From NCBI RefSeq assembly GCF_003058055.1, contig NZ_QBTZ01000001.1:3676001-3740000 (forward strand): DNA of 64,000 nt, written 5' to 3'. Both the position numbers and the translations under genes were made by a program. Source of the DNA: Acidovorax sp. 107 (GTDB taxonomy: Bacteria > Pseudomonadota > Gammaproteobacteria > Burkholderiales > Burkholderiaceae_C). Position 1 is the stretch's first letter. The number at the start of each line of letters is the position of its first letter. Positions 42,528 through 51,138 of this stretch are shown here, one piece after another. Below the pieces are notes generated by a model. The model made no database searches, was not told where the DNA came from, and saw nothing but the letters and a program-made list of their open reading frames with translations.

Positions 42528-43138
42528 GGCGTGCTGGAAAGGATGGGAGCGATGGGCGAAAGTTTGCCACTGCGCCGGGGCCAGCCCGGCAAATTTTCCA
42601 GCGCGTTCAGCAGCCGCTGGCCTGCGTCGCCCAGAGCGCCGTCGTTGTGCACCTCCAGGCTGGCAGCTCCCGGGGGCGGCGTGTAGGCCAGCGCGCGCTG
42701 AACCCGTGCCTCCACCTCTTCGCGGGTCTCGCGGCCGCGCGACAGCAGGCGCTCGCGCAGCACCTGCGGGCTGGCCGTGATGTGCACGGCCACCAGGTCC
42801 GGGAACCGCGCCAGGGCCTCAGTCAGGTAGGCGCGCGAGCCATTGAGCAGCACCCAGTGGCCCCGCGCCAGCGGCGCCAGTTGCGCATGTCTTACGCCGT
42901 AACCCAGGCCGTTGGCCTGCCAGTGCAGGGCAAACGCGTGTTCGCTGCACAGGGCTGAAAACGCTGCGGGCGAAACGCTGTCATGGGCTTCGCCACCGGA
43001 CGTGGCGGCACGGCTGATGGTGCGCTGCGCCCAGTGCGCGGGGCAGGGCTGGGGCAGGTGGGCGCGCAGCCAGTCCAGCAGGCTGTCCTTGCCCGCTCCC
43101 GAGGGGCCCATGCAGTAGACCAGCCGACCGGTGGTCAT
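42524..43138 (-). CDS. phnN: ribose 1,5-bisphosphate phosphokinase
   Basis: A 204-residue PhnN kinase with the P-loop GPSGAGKDS (residues 11-19) and the guanylate-kinase-like fold. In the C-P lyase pathway it turns ribose 1,5-bisphosphate into PRPP, recycling the ribose used to activate phosphonates. It overlaps arsC (ATGA) downstream and the DUF1045 gene upstream by four bases. Good match by motif and context. Confidence 0.92.
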   Translation of the reverse strand: MTTGRLVYCMGPSGAGKDSLLDWLRAHLPQPCPAHWAQRTISRAATSGGEAHDSVSPAAFSALCSEHAFALHWQANGLGYGVRHAQLAPLARGHWVLLNGSRAYLTEALARFPDLVAVHITASPQVLRERLLSRGRETREEVEARVQRALAYTPPPGAASLEVHNDGALGDAGQRLLNALENLPGWPRRSGKLSPIAPILSSTP

Positions 43139-43863
43139 GCGCCCATCTCCAGGTGGTCCAGCAACACAAAGTCCGCGCCGGGCGTGGGCTCCGCAAACAA
43201 AGCCAGGCTGTTGAACTTGAGGATGGGCAGGTCAGAGAAAAATTCCTGCGCGGCCTCGAAAACCAGCGACTGTGTGGGTGCGTCCACCTGTGCCAGGCTG
43301 CTGGTGAGCGACATGTGAAAGCGGAACTCGTCCAGCACAAACGGGTAGCCCCATTGCTGCAGCAAAGCATCTTGCCGTGCGGTAAGCCCCGCTGCGCGGC
43401 GCCGGGCCAGGTCGGCGTCGGACAAGGGTGCGGCCAAGGGCTGCAGTGCCGTCACGCAGGTGGCGGCGGTCTCCTGGATCTGCGCATTGGCGGGGTGCAA
43501 CGCCGGGGGCACCAGCGCCAGAAAGTCGTCGATGCGTTGCACCTGCAGCGGCGGCAGCACAAAGGGTTGCAGCCCGCGTGCCACTTCCTGCACGGCCTGG
43601 TGCAACGTGATCCAGTCGGTGCCGGGGGCCAGCGCAAACGGCGCCTTGAGCGTGGCGTGCCAGCCGTAGCGGCGGGGCGCCGCCGTCAGGCGGTGCAGTG
43701 TGTCGGCCGCCACGCCGTCGATGGCTAGCTGCTGCAGCGGTTGCAGCAGCGCAGCGCAGCGCCCCAGCCAGTGGCTGCCCGCCAGCCAGCCCAGGCTGCC
43801 CGGGTTGGGTGCGAAATAGACCGCATAGCGGTGGTGGGTGGGTGGCATGTCAGGTGTGTTCAT
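43135..43863 (-). CDS. DUF1045 phosphonate-locus protein (2H phosphoesterase-like)
   Basis: A 242-residue DUF1045 protein, regularly found with C-P lyase genes. It carries the two 2H-phosphoesterase signatures, YGWHATLKAPF and FRFHMSLTS, which in this fold form the active site for cleaving cyclic phosphates. This fits processing of the ribose cyclic phosphate made by the lyase, but the reaction is inferred. Start 43863 (MNTPDM) is a proper ATG, overlapping the end of phnF by 14 bases. Confidence 0.87.
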   Translation of the reverse strand: MNTPDMPPTHHRYAVYFAPNPGSLGWLAGSHWLGRCAALLQPLQQLAIDGVAADTLHRLTAAPRRYGWHATLKAPFALAPGTDWITLHQAVQEVARGLQPFVLPPLQVQRIDDFLALVPPALHPANAQIQETAATCVTALQPLAAPLSDADLARRRAAGLTARQDALLQQWGYPFVLDEFRFHMSLTSSLAQVDAPTQSLVFEAAQEFFSDLPILKFNSLALFAEPTPGADFVLLDHLEMGA

Positions 43864-44629
43864 TGTGGTCAATGGTCAGTTTCACGCGGTCGCCGGCAAA
43901 CCAGGCGCGCGCCCATTCGATGGGCGTGCCTTCCAGGTCCACGTTCAGGCTCTCTACCTGCAGCACGGGGCGTGACGTGGGCTGGCGCAGCTGGGCGGCC
44001 ACTTCGGCGTTGGGCAGCTCGGCGGTGATGCGGCTTTCGCGGCGGGTGTAGTCGGCCACGCCATGGGCGGTGAAGCCTGCGGTGATGGAGCCCGTCTCGC
44101 GCACCACGGCCGCCAGATTTTCGAAGCGCGGCAGGGGAAAGTAGCGCTCGCTGATGTGCAGGGGCTGGCCCTCGGCGTCGCCCCGCACGCGCAGCGCCAG
44201 CAGTGGGCTGCGCGCGGGCACCTGCAGCGCCTTGGCCAGCGCCGCTGTGGCGCGTGTGGTCTGGGCCTGCAGCACCACCAGGCTGCCACGCAGCCCTGCC
44301 TGCGCCAGGCCCTGCTGGTGGCGCGTGCGCTTGCCCAGCACCAGGTCCACTGCAAAGTCTTCCACATAGGTGCCGCTGCCCTGCGTGATGCGCACCAGGC
44401 CCTGGCTGCACAGGCTGGCGAGCGAGCGGCGGATGGTGTGGCGGTTCACGCCAAACTGCTCGGCCAACGCGTGTTCCGAGGGCAAGCGCTGGCCCGGCGG
44501 ATAGACGCCGCTGCCGATGGCCTCGGCCAGCTCGGCGGCGATGCGTGTCCAGAAGCTGTCGCGTGTGGAGCGCAGTGGTGCTTGCGGGGCCTGTAACGAG
44601 GTCGTGAGAGAGGTGGTGCTGGCTGTCAT
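43850..44629 (-). CDS. phnF: GntR/HutC-family phosphonate regulator
   Basis: A 259-residue HutC-subfamily GntR regulator. The winged helix is residues about 25-92 (SGVYPPGQRLPSEHALAEQFG, NRHTIRRSLASL), then a UTRA ligand-binding domain. Divergent from phnG. The gap holds TTGTCTATACAA, a match to the family's GT-N-TA-N-AC site. It therefore probably represses both arms. The effector is presumably a phosphonate or ribosyl-phosphonate intermediate. Confidence 0.92.
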   Translation of the reverse strand: MTASTTSLTTSLQAPQAPLRSTRDSFWTRIAAELAEAIGSGVYPPGQRLPSEHALAEQFGVNRHTIRRSLASLCSQGLVRITQGSGTYVEDFAVDLVLGKRTRHQQGLAQAGLRGSLVVLQAQTTRATAALAKALQVPARSPLLALRVRGDAEGQPLHISERYFPLPRFENLAAVVRETGSITAGFTAHGVADYTRRESRITAELPNAEVAAQLRQPTSRPVLQVESLNVDLEGTPIEWARAWFAGDRVKLTIDHNEHT

Positions 44630-44640
44630 GAAACCTACAT
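44623..44640 (+). promoter_or_regulatory. degenerate Pho-box-like sequence upstream of phnG
   Basis: CTGTCAT-GAAA-CCTACAT has one perfect Pho half-site, the right 4-base spacer and a poor second half. It overlaps the phnF start codon. It may be a weak PhoB site or chance. Confidence 0.35.
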
Positions 44641-44673
44641 GCGCGCTCTTTAAGCTGGCGCCAGTTGTTCAAT

Positions 44674-44685
44674 TTGTCTATACAA
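44674..44685. promoter_or_regulatory. candidate PhnF operator upstream of phnG
   Basis: TTGTCTATACAA contains the HutC-type pattern GT-N-TA-N-AC with outer TT/AA arms. It lies 20 bases upstream of the phnG ATG, where bound protein would block the promoter. Confidence 0.65.
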
Positions 44686-44704
44686 CTTTCAGGGTACCAC
44701 TTCC

Positions 44705-45217
44705 ATGTTTCAAGCCTTTGACAACCCGGGACCGGACCGCCCCCTGGGCCGCGCGCAGTGGATGGCGCTGCTGGCCCGGGCGCCGCTGGGGCTGCTCGAA
44801 TCTGCCTTGCACGAGCATGCCACGCGCCCCGCGCGCTGGCTGCGTGCGCCCGAGACCGGCCTGATGATGGTGCAGGGCCGCGCTGGTGGCACGGGCGAGC
44901 GCTTCAACCTGGGTGAGGTCACCGTCACCCGCTGCGCGCTGCGCGTGGCCGATACATCGGACGCTACCGAGGCCACAGTGGGCGTGGCCTACGTGCTGGG
45001 CCGGTCGCACCGCCAGGTGCAGCTGGCCGCGCTGGCCGATGCGCTGCTGCAAGACCCTGCACAACAACCGGTGCTGGACGCCCAGCTGCTGGAACCCATC
45101 CGCGCCCACCTGCGCACCACCCAGGCCGAGCGCCAGGCGCGTGCTGCCAGCACCAAGGTGGACTTCTTTACCGTGGCCCGAGAGAGCGGCGCCGACAACG
45201 ACGAGGACACCGAATGA
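44705..45217 (+). CDS. phnG: C-P lyase complex subunit PhnG
   Basis: A 170-residue PhnG, part of the PhnGHIJ core complex in which PhnG and PhnI help couple methylphosphonate-type substrates to the ribose of ATP. Recognisable segments: RAQWMALLARAPLGLLESAL, ETGLMMVQGRAGGTGERFNLGEVTVTRC and VGVAYVLGRSHRQVQLAALADALLQ. Stop overlaps phnH by ATGA. First gene of the rightward operon, 75 bases from the divergent phnF. Confidence 0.95.
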   Translation: MFQAFDNPGPDRPLGRAQWMALLARAPLGLLESALHEHATRPARWLRAPETGLMMVQGRAGGTGERFNLGEVTVTRCALRVADTSDATEATVGVAYVLGRSHRQVQLAALADALLQDPAQQPVLDAQLLEPIRAHLRTTQAERQARAASTKVDFFTVARESGADNDEDTE

Positions 45218-45873
45218 GCGCGGCCCCGATGACCCCAGTGACCCCTTTGGCATCCCTGGGTGCCGGATTCTCGAACGAAGCCTTCGGCAGCCAGGCGGTG
45301 TTCCGCGCCGTGCTGCAGGCGCTGTCGCACCCCGGTCGCACGGTGGCCGTGGAACACGACGCGCAGACGCCCGCCGTGGGGCATGCCGCATCGGCGGCCG
45401 TGCTGCTTGCGCTGCTCGACAGCGACTGCATGCTGTGGCTCTCGCCAAGGCTTGCGGCCAGTGATGCAGGTGCCTGGCTGCGCTTTCACACGGGGTGCAC
45501 GTTGGTGGCTGATGCCGCGCAGGCCCGCTTTGTGTGGGTGGCTCAGGGCGACGTAGTACCGCCCCTGGACAGTCTCGCTCTGGGTACTGACATCTACCCC
45601 GACCAATCCGCGACCTGCGTGATCGATGTATCGCGTGCCGCCGCCACTACGGAGGACGTGAGTGATGCATGGCACTTGCGCGGCCCCGGTATCCAGGACG
45701 TGGCGGCTTTGCAGGTGGATGGTTTGCCCGAGGACTTCGAGACTCACTGGGCAGCCAACCACGCAGTGTTTCCACGCGGTGTGGATCTGCTGCTGGCCAC
45801 TCCAGACCACATCGTGGGCCTGCCACGTACCACGCGGGCAGCGCGCGGTGCCACTGCACTTCAGGAGGCCTGA
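45214..45873 (+). CDS. phnH: C-P lyase complex subunit PhnH
   Basis: A 219-residue PhnH, a structural member of the C-P lyase core. Family segments are AGFSNEAFGSQAVFRAVLQALSHPGR, ALLDSDCMLWL and RGPGIQ. It has no catalytic motif of its own. It overlaps phnG (ATGA) and is followed after two bases by phnI with a GGAGG ribosome site. Confidence 0.95.
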   Translation: MSAAPMTPVTPLASLGAGFSNEAFGSQAVFRAVLQALSHPGRTVAVEHDAQTPAVGHAASAAVLLALLDSDCMLWLSPRLAASDAGAWLRFHTGCTLVADAAQARFVWVAQGDVVPPLDSLALGTDIYPDQSATCVIDVSRAAATTEDVSDAWHLRGPGIQDVAALQVDGLPEDFETHWAANHAVFPRGVDLLLATPDHIVGLPRTTRAARGATALQEA

Positions 45874-45875
45874 GC

Positions 45876-46988
45876 ATGTACGTAGCCGTCAAAGGCGGAG
45901 AAGCCGCCATTCTCAACAGCTACCAGCTGCTGGCCCGCCAGCGTCGGGGCGATGCCGCGCAGCCCGAACTCTCGGTGGCGCAGATCCGCCAGCAGCTCAA
46001 ACTGGCCGTGGACCGGGTCATGACCGAGGGCTCGGTGTATGACCCCGAACTCGCCGCGCTCGCCATCAAGCAGGCAGCGGGCGACCTGGTGGAAGCGATC
46101 TTCTTGCTGCGCGCCTACCGCGCCACGCTGCCGCGCCTGGGCACCACCTGCCCGCTGGACACCAGCCGCATGGCGCTGGACCGGCGCATCTCCGCCACCT
46201 TCAAGGACCTGCCCGGTGGCCAGGTGCTGGGCCCTACCTACGACTACACGCAGCGCCTACTGGACTTCAAGCTGCTGGCCGAAGGCCCGCTGGCGCCGTC
46301 TGCGGTTGCGGCAGCTGCGGCCGCTGCGGTGCCACCCGGCCCCACGCCGCGTGTGGTGGACCTGCTCAACCAGGAAGGGCTGATCGAAACCCGCCCCGTG
46401 CCCCCGGGCGACCCGGTCCCCACGGACCTGACCCGCGAGCCGCTGCGCTTCCCCGCCAACCGGGCCACGCGCCTGCAAAACCTGGCGCGCGGCGACGAAG
46501 GGTTCCTGCTCGCCATGGCGTATTCCACGCAACGTGGCTACTCGCACTCGCACCCTTTTGTGGGCGAGGTGCGCCTGGGCTCGGTGGCGGTGGAGATCGT
46601 GCCAGAAGAGCTGGGCTTTGCCATCGACATCGGCGACATCGAGATCACCGAGTGCGAGATGGTGAACCAGTTTGCCGGCAGCAAGAGCCAGCCGCCGCAG
46701 TTCACGCGCGGCTACGGCCTGGCATTCGGCCACAGCGAGCGCAAGGCCATGGCCATGAGCCTGGTGGACCGCGCCCTGCGTGCCGATGAACTGGGCGAGC
46801 CGGTGGAATCGCCCGCGCAGATGCAGGAATTTGTGCTGGGCCACAGCGACAGCCTGGAGGCCTCGGGCTTCGTGCAGCACTTGAAGCTGCCGCACTACGT
46901 GGACTTTCAGTCCGAACTGGAGCTGGTGCGCAAGATGCGCGCCGCTGCCGCCCACCCCACCACCCCCGCCGAGGAGGACGCCGCATGA
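45876..46988 (+). CDS. phnI: C-P lyase complex subunit PhnI
   Basis: A 370-residue PhnI. With PhnG, H and L it displaces adenine from ATP to give the ribose-triphosphonate. The true start MYVAVKGGEAAI (45876) is preceded by GGAGG; earlier in-frame codons belong to phnH. Conserved regions include IRQQLKLAVDRVMTEGSVYDPELAALAIKQAAGD and THPF-like HPFVGEVRLG. Its stop overlaps phnJ by ATGA. Confidence 0.95.
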   Translation: MYVAVKGGEAAILNSYQLLARQRRGDAAQPELSVAQIRQQLKLAVDRVMTEGSVYDPELAALAIKQAAGDLVEAIFLLRAYRATLPRLGTTCPLDTSRMALDRRISATFKDLPGGQVLGPTYDYTQRLLDFKLLAEGPLAPSAVAAAAAAAVPPGPTPRVVDLLNQEGLIETRPVPPGDPVPTDLTREPLRFPANRATRLQNLARGDEGFLLAMAYSTQRGYSHSHPFVGEVRLGSVAVEIVPEELGFAIDIGDIEITECEMVNQFAGSKSQPPQFTRGYGLAFGHSERKAMAMSLVDRALRADELGEPVESPAQMQEFVLGHSDSLEASGFVQHLKLPHYVDFQSELELVRKMRAAAAHPTTPAEEDAA

Positions 46989-47905
46989 ACGCGCCCATGG
47001 AACCCGCCGTGATGGGCCTGCCCGCCGACGCCGCACCGGTAGACGGCCACTTCAACTTTGCGTACCTGGACGAGCGCACCAAGCGCATGATCCGCCGCGC
47101 TATCCTCAAGGCGGTGGCGATCCCTGGCTACCAGGTACCCTTTGGCTCGCGCGAAATGCCACTGCCCTATGGCTGGGGCACGGGCGGCATCCAGGTCACC
47201 GCGTCCATCATCGGCCCAGAGGACTGCCTCAAGGTCATCGACCAGGGATCGGACGACACGGTCAACGCCGTCAACATCCGCCGCTTCTTCGAACGCACCA
47301 CGGCTGTGGCCACCACTACCCGCACGCGCGAGGCCACGCTGATCCAGACGCGCCACCGCATCCCCGAAACGCCACTGGCCGAAGGCCAGGTCATCGTCTA
47401 CCAGGTGCCGGTGCCCGAGCCCATGCAGCGCCTGGAGCCGCGCGAGACCGAAACGCGCACCCTGCATGGCCTGGCCGAGTACGGGCTCATGCACGTCAAG
47501 CTTTACGAAGACATCGCGCGCTACGGCCACATTGCCACCACCTACGACTATCCCGTGCTGGTCAACGGCCGCTATGTGATGGCACCGTCGCCCATCCCCA
47601 AGTTCGACAACCCCAAGATGCACATGAACCCCGCGCTGCAGCTGTTTGGCGCGGGCCGCGAAAAGCGCATCTACGCCGTGCCGCCCTACACGCCGGTGGA
47701 GAGCCTGGGCTTTGAGGACCACCCGTTCGAGGTGCAACGCTGGGACGCCGCCTGTGCTTTGTGCGGCGCCACCGACAGCTTTTTGGACGAGGTCATCACC
47801 GACGACCAGGGTGGGCGCATGCATGTGTGTTCTGACTCGGACTACTGCCAGGAACGTCAGGCACGGCAAGCCGAAACCGTGCAGGTGGAAGGCGGTTCTG
47901 CATGA
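46985..47905 (+). CDS. phnJ: radical-SAM C-P lyase subunit PhnJ
   Basis: A 306-residue PhnJ, the radical SAM enzyme that breaks the carbon-phosphorus bond. Four cysteines near the C-terminus, Cys257, Cys260, Cys282 and Cys288, have the same spacing as Cys241, 244, 266 and 272 of E. coli PhnJ (three bind the [4Fe-4S] cluster and one is the thiyl site). The expected YGLMHVKLYED and PKMHMNPALQLFG segments are present. The gene overlaps phnI and the GNAT gene by ATGA. Confidence 0.97.
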   Translation: MNAPMEPAVMGLPADAAPVDGHFNFAYLDERTKRMIRRAILKAVAIPGYQVPFGSREMPLPYGWGTGGIQVTASIIGPEDCLKVIDQGSDDTVNAVNIRRFFERTTAVATTTRTREATLIQTRHRIPETPLAEGQVIVYQVPVPEPMQRLEPRETETRTLHGLAEYGLMHVKLYEDIARYGHIATTYDYPVLVNGRYVMAPSPIPKFDNPKMHMNPALQLFGAGREKRIYAVPPYTPVESLGFEDHPFEVQRWDAACALCGATDSFLDEVITDDQGGRMHVCSDSDYCQERQARQAETVQVEGGSA

Positions 47906-48363
47906 GCACCGTGCACATCCGCGAAGCCCGGCAGGCAGACCTGGAGAGCGTGCTGGCGCTGTATGCCGCCATTGAAGACAGCCCTGCCGATGTGCTGACG
48001 CTGGAAGACGCCCAGACCGTGTGGGCCCAGTTTGCGCGCTACCCCAGCTACCGCCTGTGGGTGGCCTGCGACCCCGCGCAGCACGGCGCGGTGGTGGGCA
48101 CCTATGCACTGCTCGTCATGCACAACCTGGCGCACCGGGGGACGCCCTCGGCCATCGTGGAAGACGTGGTGGTGGCGCAGGACCAGCAGGGCCGTGGCAT
48201 TGGCCGCCAGATGATGGCCCACGCCATGCAGCAGGCGCGCGAGGCGGGCTGCTACAAGCTAGCGCTCTCGTCCAACGCCCGCCGCAAGGGCGCGCATGCG
48301 TTTTATGAATCCCTGGGCTTTGCACAGCATGGCCTGAGCTTTGTCGTCGAGAACCTCCCATGA
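47902..48363 (+). CDS. GNAT acetyltransferase inserted between phnJ and phnK (PhnO-like role)
   Basis: A 153-residue GNAT acetyltransferase. The acetyl-CoA loop is VVVAQDQQGRGIGRQMMAHA and the C-terminal helix is GAHAFYESLGF. E. coli phnO, which acetylates aminoalkylphosphonates before C-P cleavage, is a family relative, and position inside the phn operon suggests the same task. Both ends overlap neighbours by ATGA, so expression is tightly coupled. Substrate is inferred. Confidence 0.85.
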   Translation: MSTVHIREARQADLESVLALYAAIEDSPADVLTLEDAQTVWAQFARYPSYRLWVACDPAQHGAVVGTYALLVMHNLAHRGTPSAIVEDVVVAQDQQGRGIGRQMMAHAMQQAREAGCYKLALSSNARRKGAHAFYESLGFAQHGLSFVVENLP

Positions 48364-49148
48364 ACCACACCGAACCCGCTGCGCCGCTGCTGAGCGTGCG
48401 CAACGTCAGCAAGCGCTATGGCGACCGCGTGGCGCTGCAAGGCGCGTCCTTTGACCTGTGGCCCGGCGAGGTGCTGGCCGTGGTGGGCGAGTCGGGCTCC
48501 GGCAAATCCACGCTGCTCAACGCCATCGCGGCGCGCAGCGCCCCGGACGAAGGCACCGTGCAGTTCCGCCAGCGCAGCGGCGAGCTGCAGGACATCTACG
48601 CCATGACCGAAGCCCAGCAGCGCCTGCTGGCCCGCACCGACTGGGGCTTTGTGCACCAGAACGCGGCGGACGGCCTGCGCATAGATGTGTCCGCCGGTGC
48701 CAACGTGGGCGAGCGCCTGATGGGGCTGGGCGAGCGCCACTACGGCCGCCTGCGCGCCACGGCCACGGAATGGCTGCAGCGCGTGGAGATTGATGCCGCA
48801 CGCATCGACGATGCACCGCGCACGTTTTCGGGCGGCATGCGCCAGCGCCTGCAAATCGCCCGCAACCTGGTCACCCAGCCTCGCCTGGTGTTCATGGACG
48901 AGCCCACCTCGGGCCTCGATGTATCGGTGCAGGCGCGCCTGTTGGACCTGCTGCGCCAGCTCACGCGGCAGATGCAGTTGGCCGCCATTGTGGTCACACA
49001 CGACCTGGCCGTGGCACGCCTGCTGGCGCACCGCATGGTGGTCATGCAGCGCGGCCGTGTGGTCGAGGCGGGCCTGACCGATCAGGTGCTCGACGACCCA
49101 CAACACCCTTACACCCAGCTCCTCGTTTCTTCGGTACTGCAGCCATGA
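48360..49148 (+). CDS. phnK: phosphonate C-P lyase ATP-binding protein PhnK
   Basis: A 262-residue ABC-type ATPase that docks on the PhnGHIJ core rather than moving a solute. Walker A GESGSGKST (about 42-50), signature FSGGMRQRLQIARNL, Walker B LVFMDEPTSGLD, and the switch His in VTHDLA. The insert HQNAADGLRIDVSAGANVGERL is usual for PhnK. It overlaps both neighbours by ATGA. Confidence 0.93.
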   Translation: MNHTEPAAPLLSVRNVSKRYGDRVALQGASFDLWPGEVLAVVGESGSGKSTLLNAIAARSAPDEGTVQFRQRSGELQDIYAMTEAQQRLLARTDWGFVHQNAADGLRIDVSAGANVGERLMGLGERHYGRLRATATEWLQRVEIDAARIDDAPRTFSGGMRQRLQIARNLVTQPRLVFMDEPTSGLDVSVQARLLDLLRQLTRQMQLAAIVVTHDLAVARLLAHRMVVMQRGRVVEAGLTDQVLDDPQHPYTQLLVSSVLQP

Positions 49149-49876
49149 ATCCCTCTTCCATTGCGCCCATCCTCCAGATGCAAGGGGTGGCCAAGCGCTT
49201 CACCCTGCACCACCAGAACGGCATCGAACTGCCCGTGCTTGCCCACGTGGACCTGGTCGTGCAGCCGGGCGAGTGTGTGGTGCTTGACGGCCCTTCGGGC
49301 ATGGGCAAGAGCACGCTGCTCAAGATGATCTATGCCAACTACCGCGCCAATGCGGGCCGCATCACCGTGCGCTCGGCCGATGGCACCATGGTGGACGTGA
49401 CGCAGGCCGCGCCGCGTGCGCTGGTGCAGCTGCGGCGCGACACCGTGGGCTACGTGAGCCAATTCCTGCGGGTCATTCCACGCGTGTCGGCGCTGGATGT
49501 GGTGGCAGAGCCGCTGGCCGAAGACGCGGGCGACGACCCTGCGGGCATCGAGGCCGCACGCGAGGCCGCCCGCCAGTGGCTGACCCGCCTGCGCATCCCC
49601 GAACGGCTGTGGCACCTGCCGCCCGCCACGTTCTCGGGCGGGGAGCAGCAGCGCATCAACATCGCCCGCAACATGATCAAGCCCAAGCCGCTGTTGCTGC
49701 TGGACGAGCCCACCGCGTCGCTCGACGTGGCCAACACCGAGACCGTGATCACCCTGATCCGCGAAGCCGTGGCGCGCGGCGCGGCCCTGGTGGGCATTTT
49801 TCACGACGCGCAGGTGGGGACCGCCGTGGCCACGCGCCGCGTGAACGTCGGCGATTTTCGGGGAGCATCGGCATGA
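49145..49876 (+). CDS. phnL: phosphonate C-P lyase ATP-binding protein PhnL
   Basis: A 243-residue PhnL, second ABC-type ATPase of the C-P lyase machinery, needed for the PhnI step. Walker A GPSGMGKST, signature FSGGEQQRINIARNMIKP, Walker B LLLLDEPTASLD and a His in GIFHDAQVG. The feature LYISQFLRVIPRVSALDVVAEPL-like region matches PhnL. Ends overlap phnK and phnM by ATGA. Confidence 0.93.
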   Translation: MNPSSIAPILQMQGVAKRFTLHHQNGIELPVLAHVDLVVQPGECVVLDGPSGMGKSTLLKMIYANYRANAGRITVRSADGTMVDVTQAAPRALVQLRRDTVGYVSQFLRVIPRVSALDVVAEPLAEDAGDDPAGIEAAREAARQWLTRLRIPERLWHLPPATFSGGEQQRINIARNMIKPKPLLLLDEPTASLDVANTETVITLIREAVARGAALVGIFHDAQVGTAVATRRVNVGDFRGASA

Positions 49877-51027
49877 CCGCAACCGTGTTCAAGAACGCCC
49901 GCATGGTGCTGCCGGGCGAAGTGGTGTTGGGCAGCCTGCAGGTGGAGGGCGGGCGCATTGCGTCGCTGGACAGCGGCGCCACCGCGGCCCTGCAGGGCAT
50001 CGACCTGGGGGGCGACTACCTGCTGCCCGGGCTGGTCGAAATCCACACCGACAATTTCGAGCGCCACCTCATGCCACGCCCCAAGGTGCAATGGGCCGAG
50101 ATGCCTGCCCTGCTGGCGCACGACGCCGAGATTGCCGCCGCAGGCATCACGACGGTGCTGGATGCGCTGGGTGTGGGCGAGGCCGATGTGGACAGCCTGC
50201 GCGGCAGCGCCTGGAACCGCGTGCTCGACACCATCGACACCTGTACGGAACGCAACCTGCTGCGCGCCGACCACCACCTGCATGTGCGCTGCGAGCTGCC
50301 GGCACCCAACACCATCGACTTGTTCGAGCCGTTTCACGGCCATCCACGCCTGTCGCTGATCTCGTTGATGGACCACACCCCGGGCCAGCGCCAGTGGGAG
50401 AACATCGAGCAGGCGCGTACCTACTACACCGGCAAGAAGGGCTGGAGCGCCGAGAAGTTCGAGCGCCAGGTGGCGCACGCCGCCACGCTGCAGGCGCAGT
50501 ATGCCGAGCCGCACCGTGCGTACTTCGTGGACTACTGCCGCACGCACGGCATCTCGCTGGCCAGCCACGACGACACCACGGTGGCGCATGTGGAGCAGGC
50601 CCATGCCGAAGGGGCCGCGATGTCGGAGTTCCCGACCACGCTGGCTGCAGCGCAGGCTGCACATGAGCGTGGTTTGCTCACCGTGATGGGGGGGCCCAAT
50701 GTGGTGCGTGGTGGCTCCCACTCGGGCAACGTGGCGGCGGCCGATCTGGCACGCCGGGGCTTGCTGGACATCCTTTCGTCGGACTACGTGCCCGGCAGCC
50801 TGCTGAGCGCGGTGATGCGGCTGGTGCAGGACGACATCCTGCCCCTGCCGCAGGCCGTGGCCACCGTCACCCGCAACCCGGCCCGGGCTGCGGGCATGGC
50901 GGACCGGGGTGCACTCGCGCCCGGCCTGCGCGCGGACCTGGTGCAGGTGCACATGGCCGAGCTGCCCGATGGCGGCCGCCAAGCCGTGGTGCGTGGGGTG
51001 TGGCGCGAAGGGCAGCGGGTGCTGTAG
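49873..51027 (+). CDS. phnM: alpha-D-ribose 1-methylphosphonate 5-triphosphate diphosphatase PhnM
   Basis: A 384-residue amidohydrolase-fold PhnM, which removes pyrophosphate from the ribose-phosphonate triphosphate. Metal-site segments are LVEIHTDNFERHLMPRP and the SHDDTTVAHVEQA region; SSDYVPGSLL is the usual C-terminal motif. ATG 49873 overlaps the phnL stop; family sequence starts there. It closes the phnG-M block, with 111 bases before phnC. Confidence 0.95.
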   Translation: MTATVFKNARMVLPGEVVLGSLQVEGGRIASLDSGATAALQGIDLGGDYLLPGLVEIHTDNFERHLMPRPKVQWAEMPALLAHDAEIAAAGITTVLDALGVGEADVDSLRGSAWNRVLDTIDTCTERNLLRADHHLHVRCELPAPNTIDLFEPFHGHPRLSLISLMDHTPGQRQWENIEQARTYYTGKKGWSAEKFERQVAHAATLQAQYAEPHRAYFVDYCRTHGISLASHDDTTVAHVEQAHAEGAAMSEFPTTLAAAQAAHERGLLTVMGGPNVVRGGSHSGNVAAADLARRGLLDILSSDYVPGSLLSAVMRLVQDDILPLPQAVATVTRNPARAAGMADRGALAPGLRADLVQVHMAELPDGGRQAVVRGVWREGQRVL

Positions 51028-51067
51028 AGCGCGTGCAGGTCTTTCCTGACATCCAAACTTCTCCCAA

Positions 51068-51085
51068 CTGTCAAAGCACTGTCAC
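51068..51085 (+). promoter_or_regulatory. Pho box upstream of phnC
   Basis: CTGTCAA-AGCA-CTGTCAC gives two 7-base repeats in 11-base register, each matching the PhoB consensus CTGTCA(T). It lies 54 bases before the phnC ATG and implies induction under phosphate limitation. Confidence 0.8.
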
Positions 51086-51105
51086 GCCCAGCAACCACAC
51101 TCCGG

Positions 51106-51117
51106 TTGTCTAGACGA
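51106..51117. promoter_or_regulatory. candidate PhnF operator upstream of phnC
   Basis: TTGTCTAGACGA contains GTCTAGAC, matching the GT-N-TA-N-AC HutC-type pattern seen also upstream of phnG. It lies 20 bases downstream of the Pho box, a good position for repression of a PhoB-dependent promoter. Confidence 0.62.
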
Positions 51118-51138
51118 CTTAACCCCCAGGAGGCTGCC

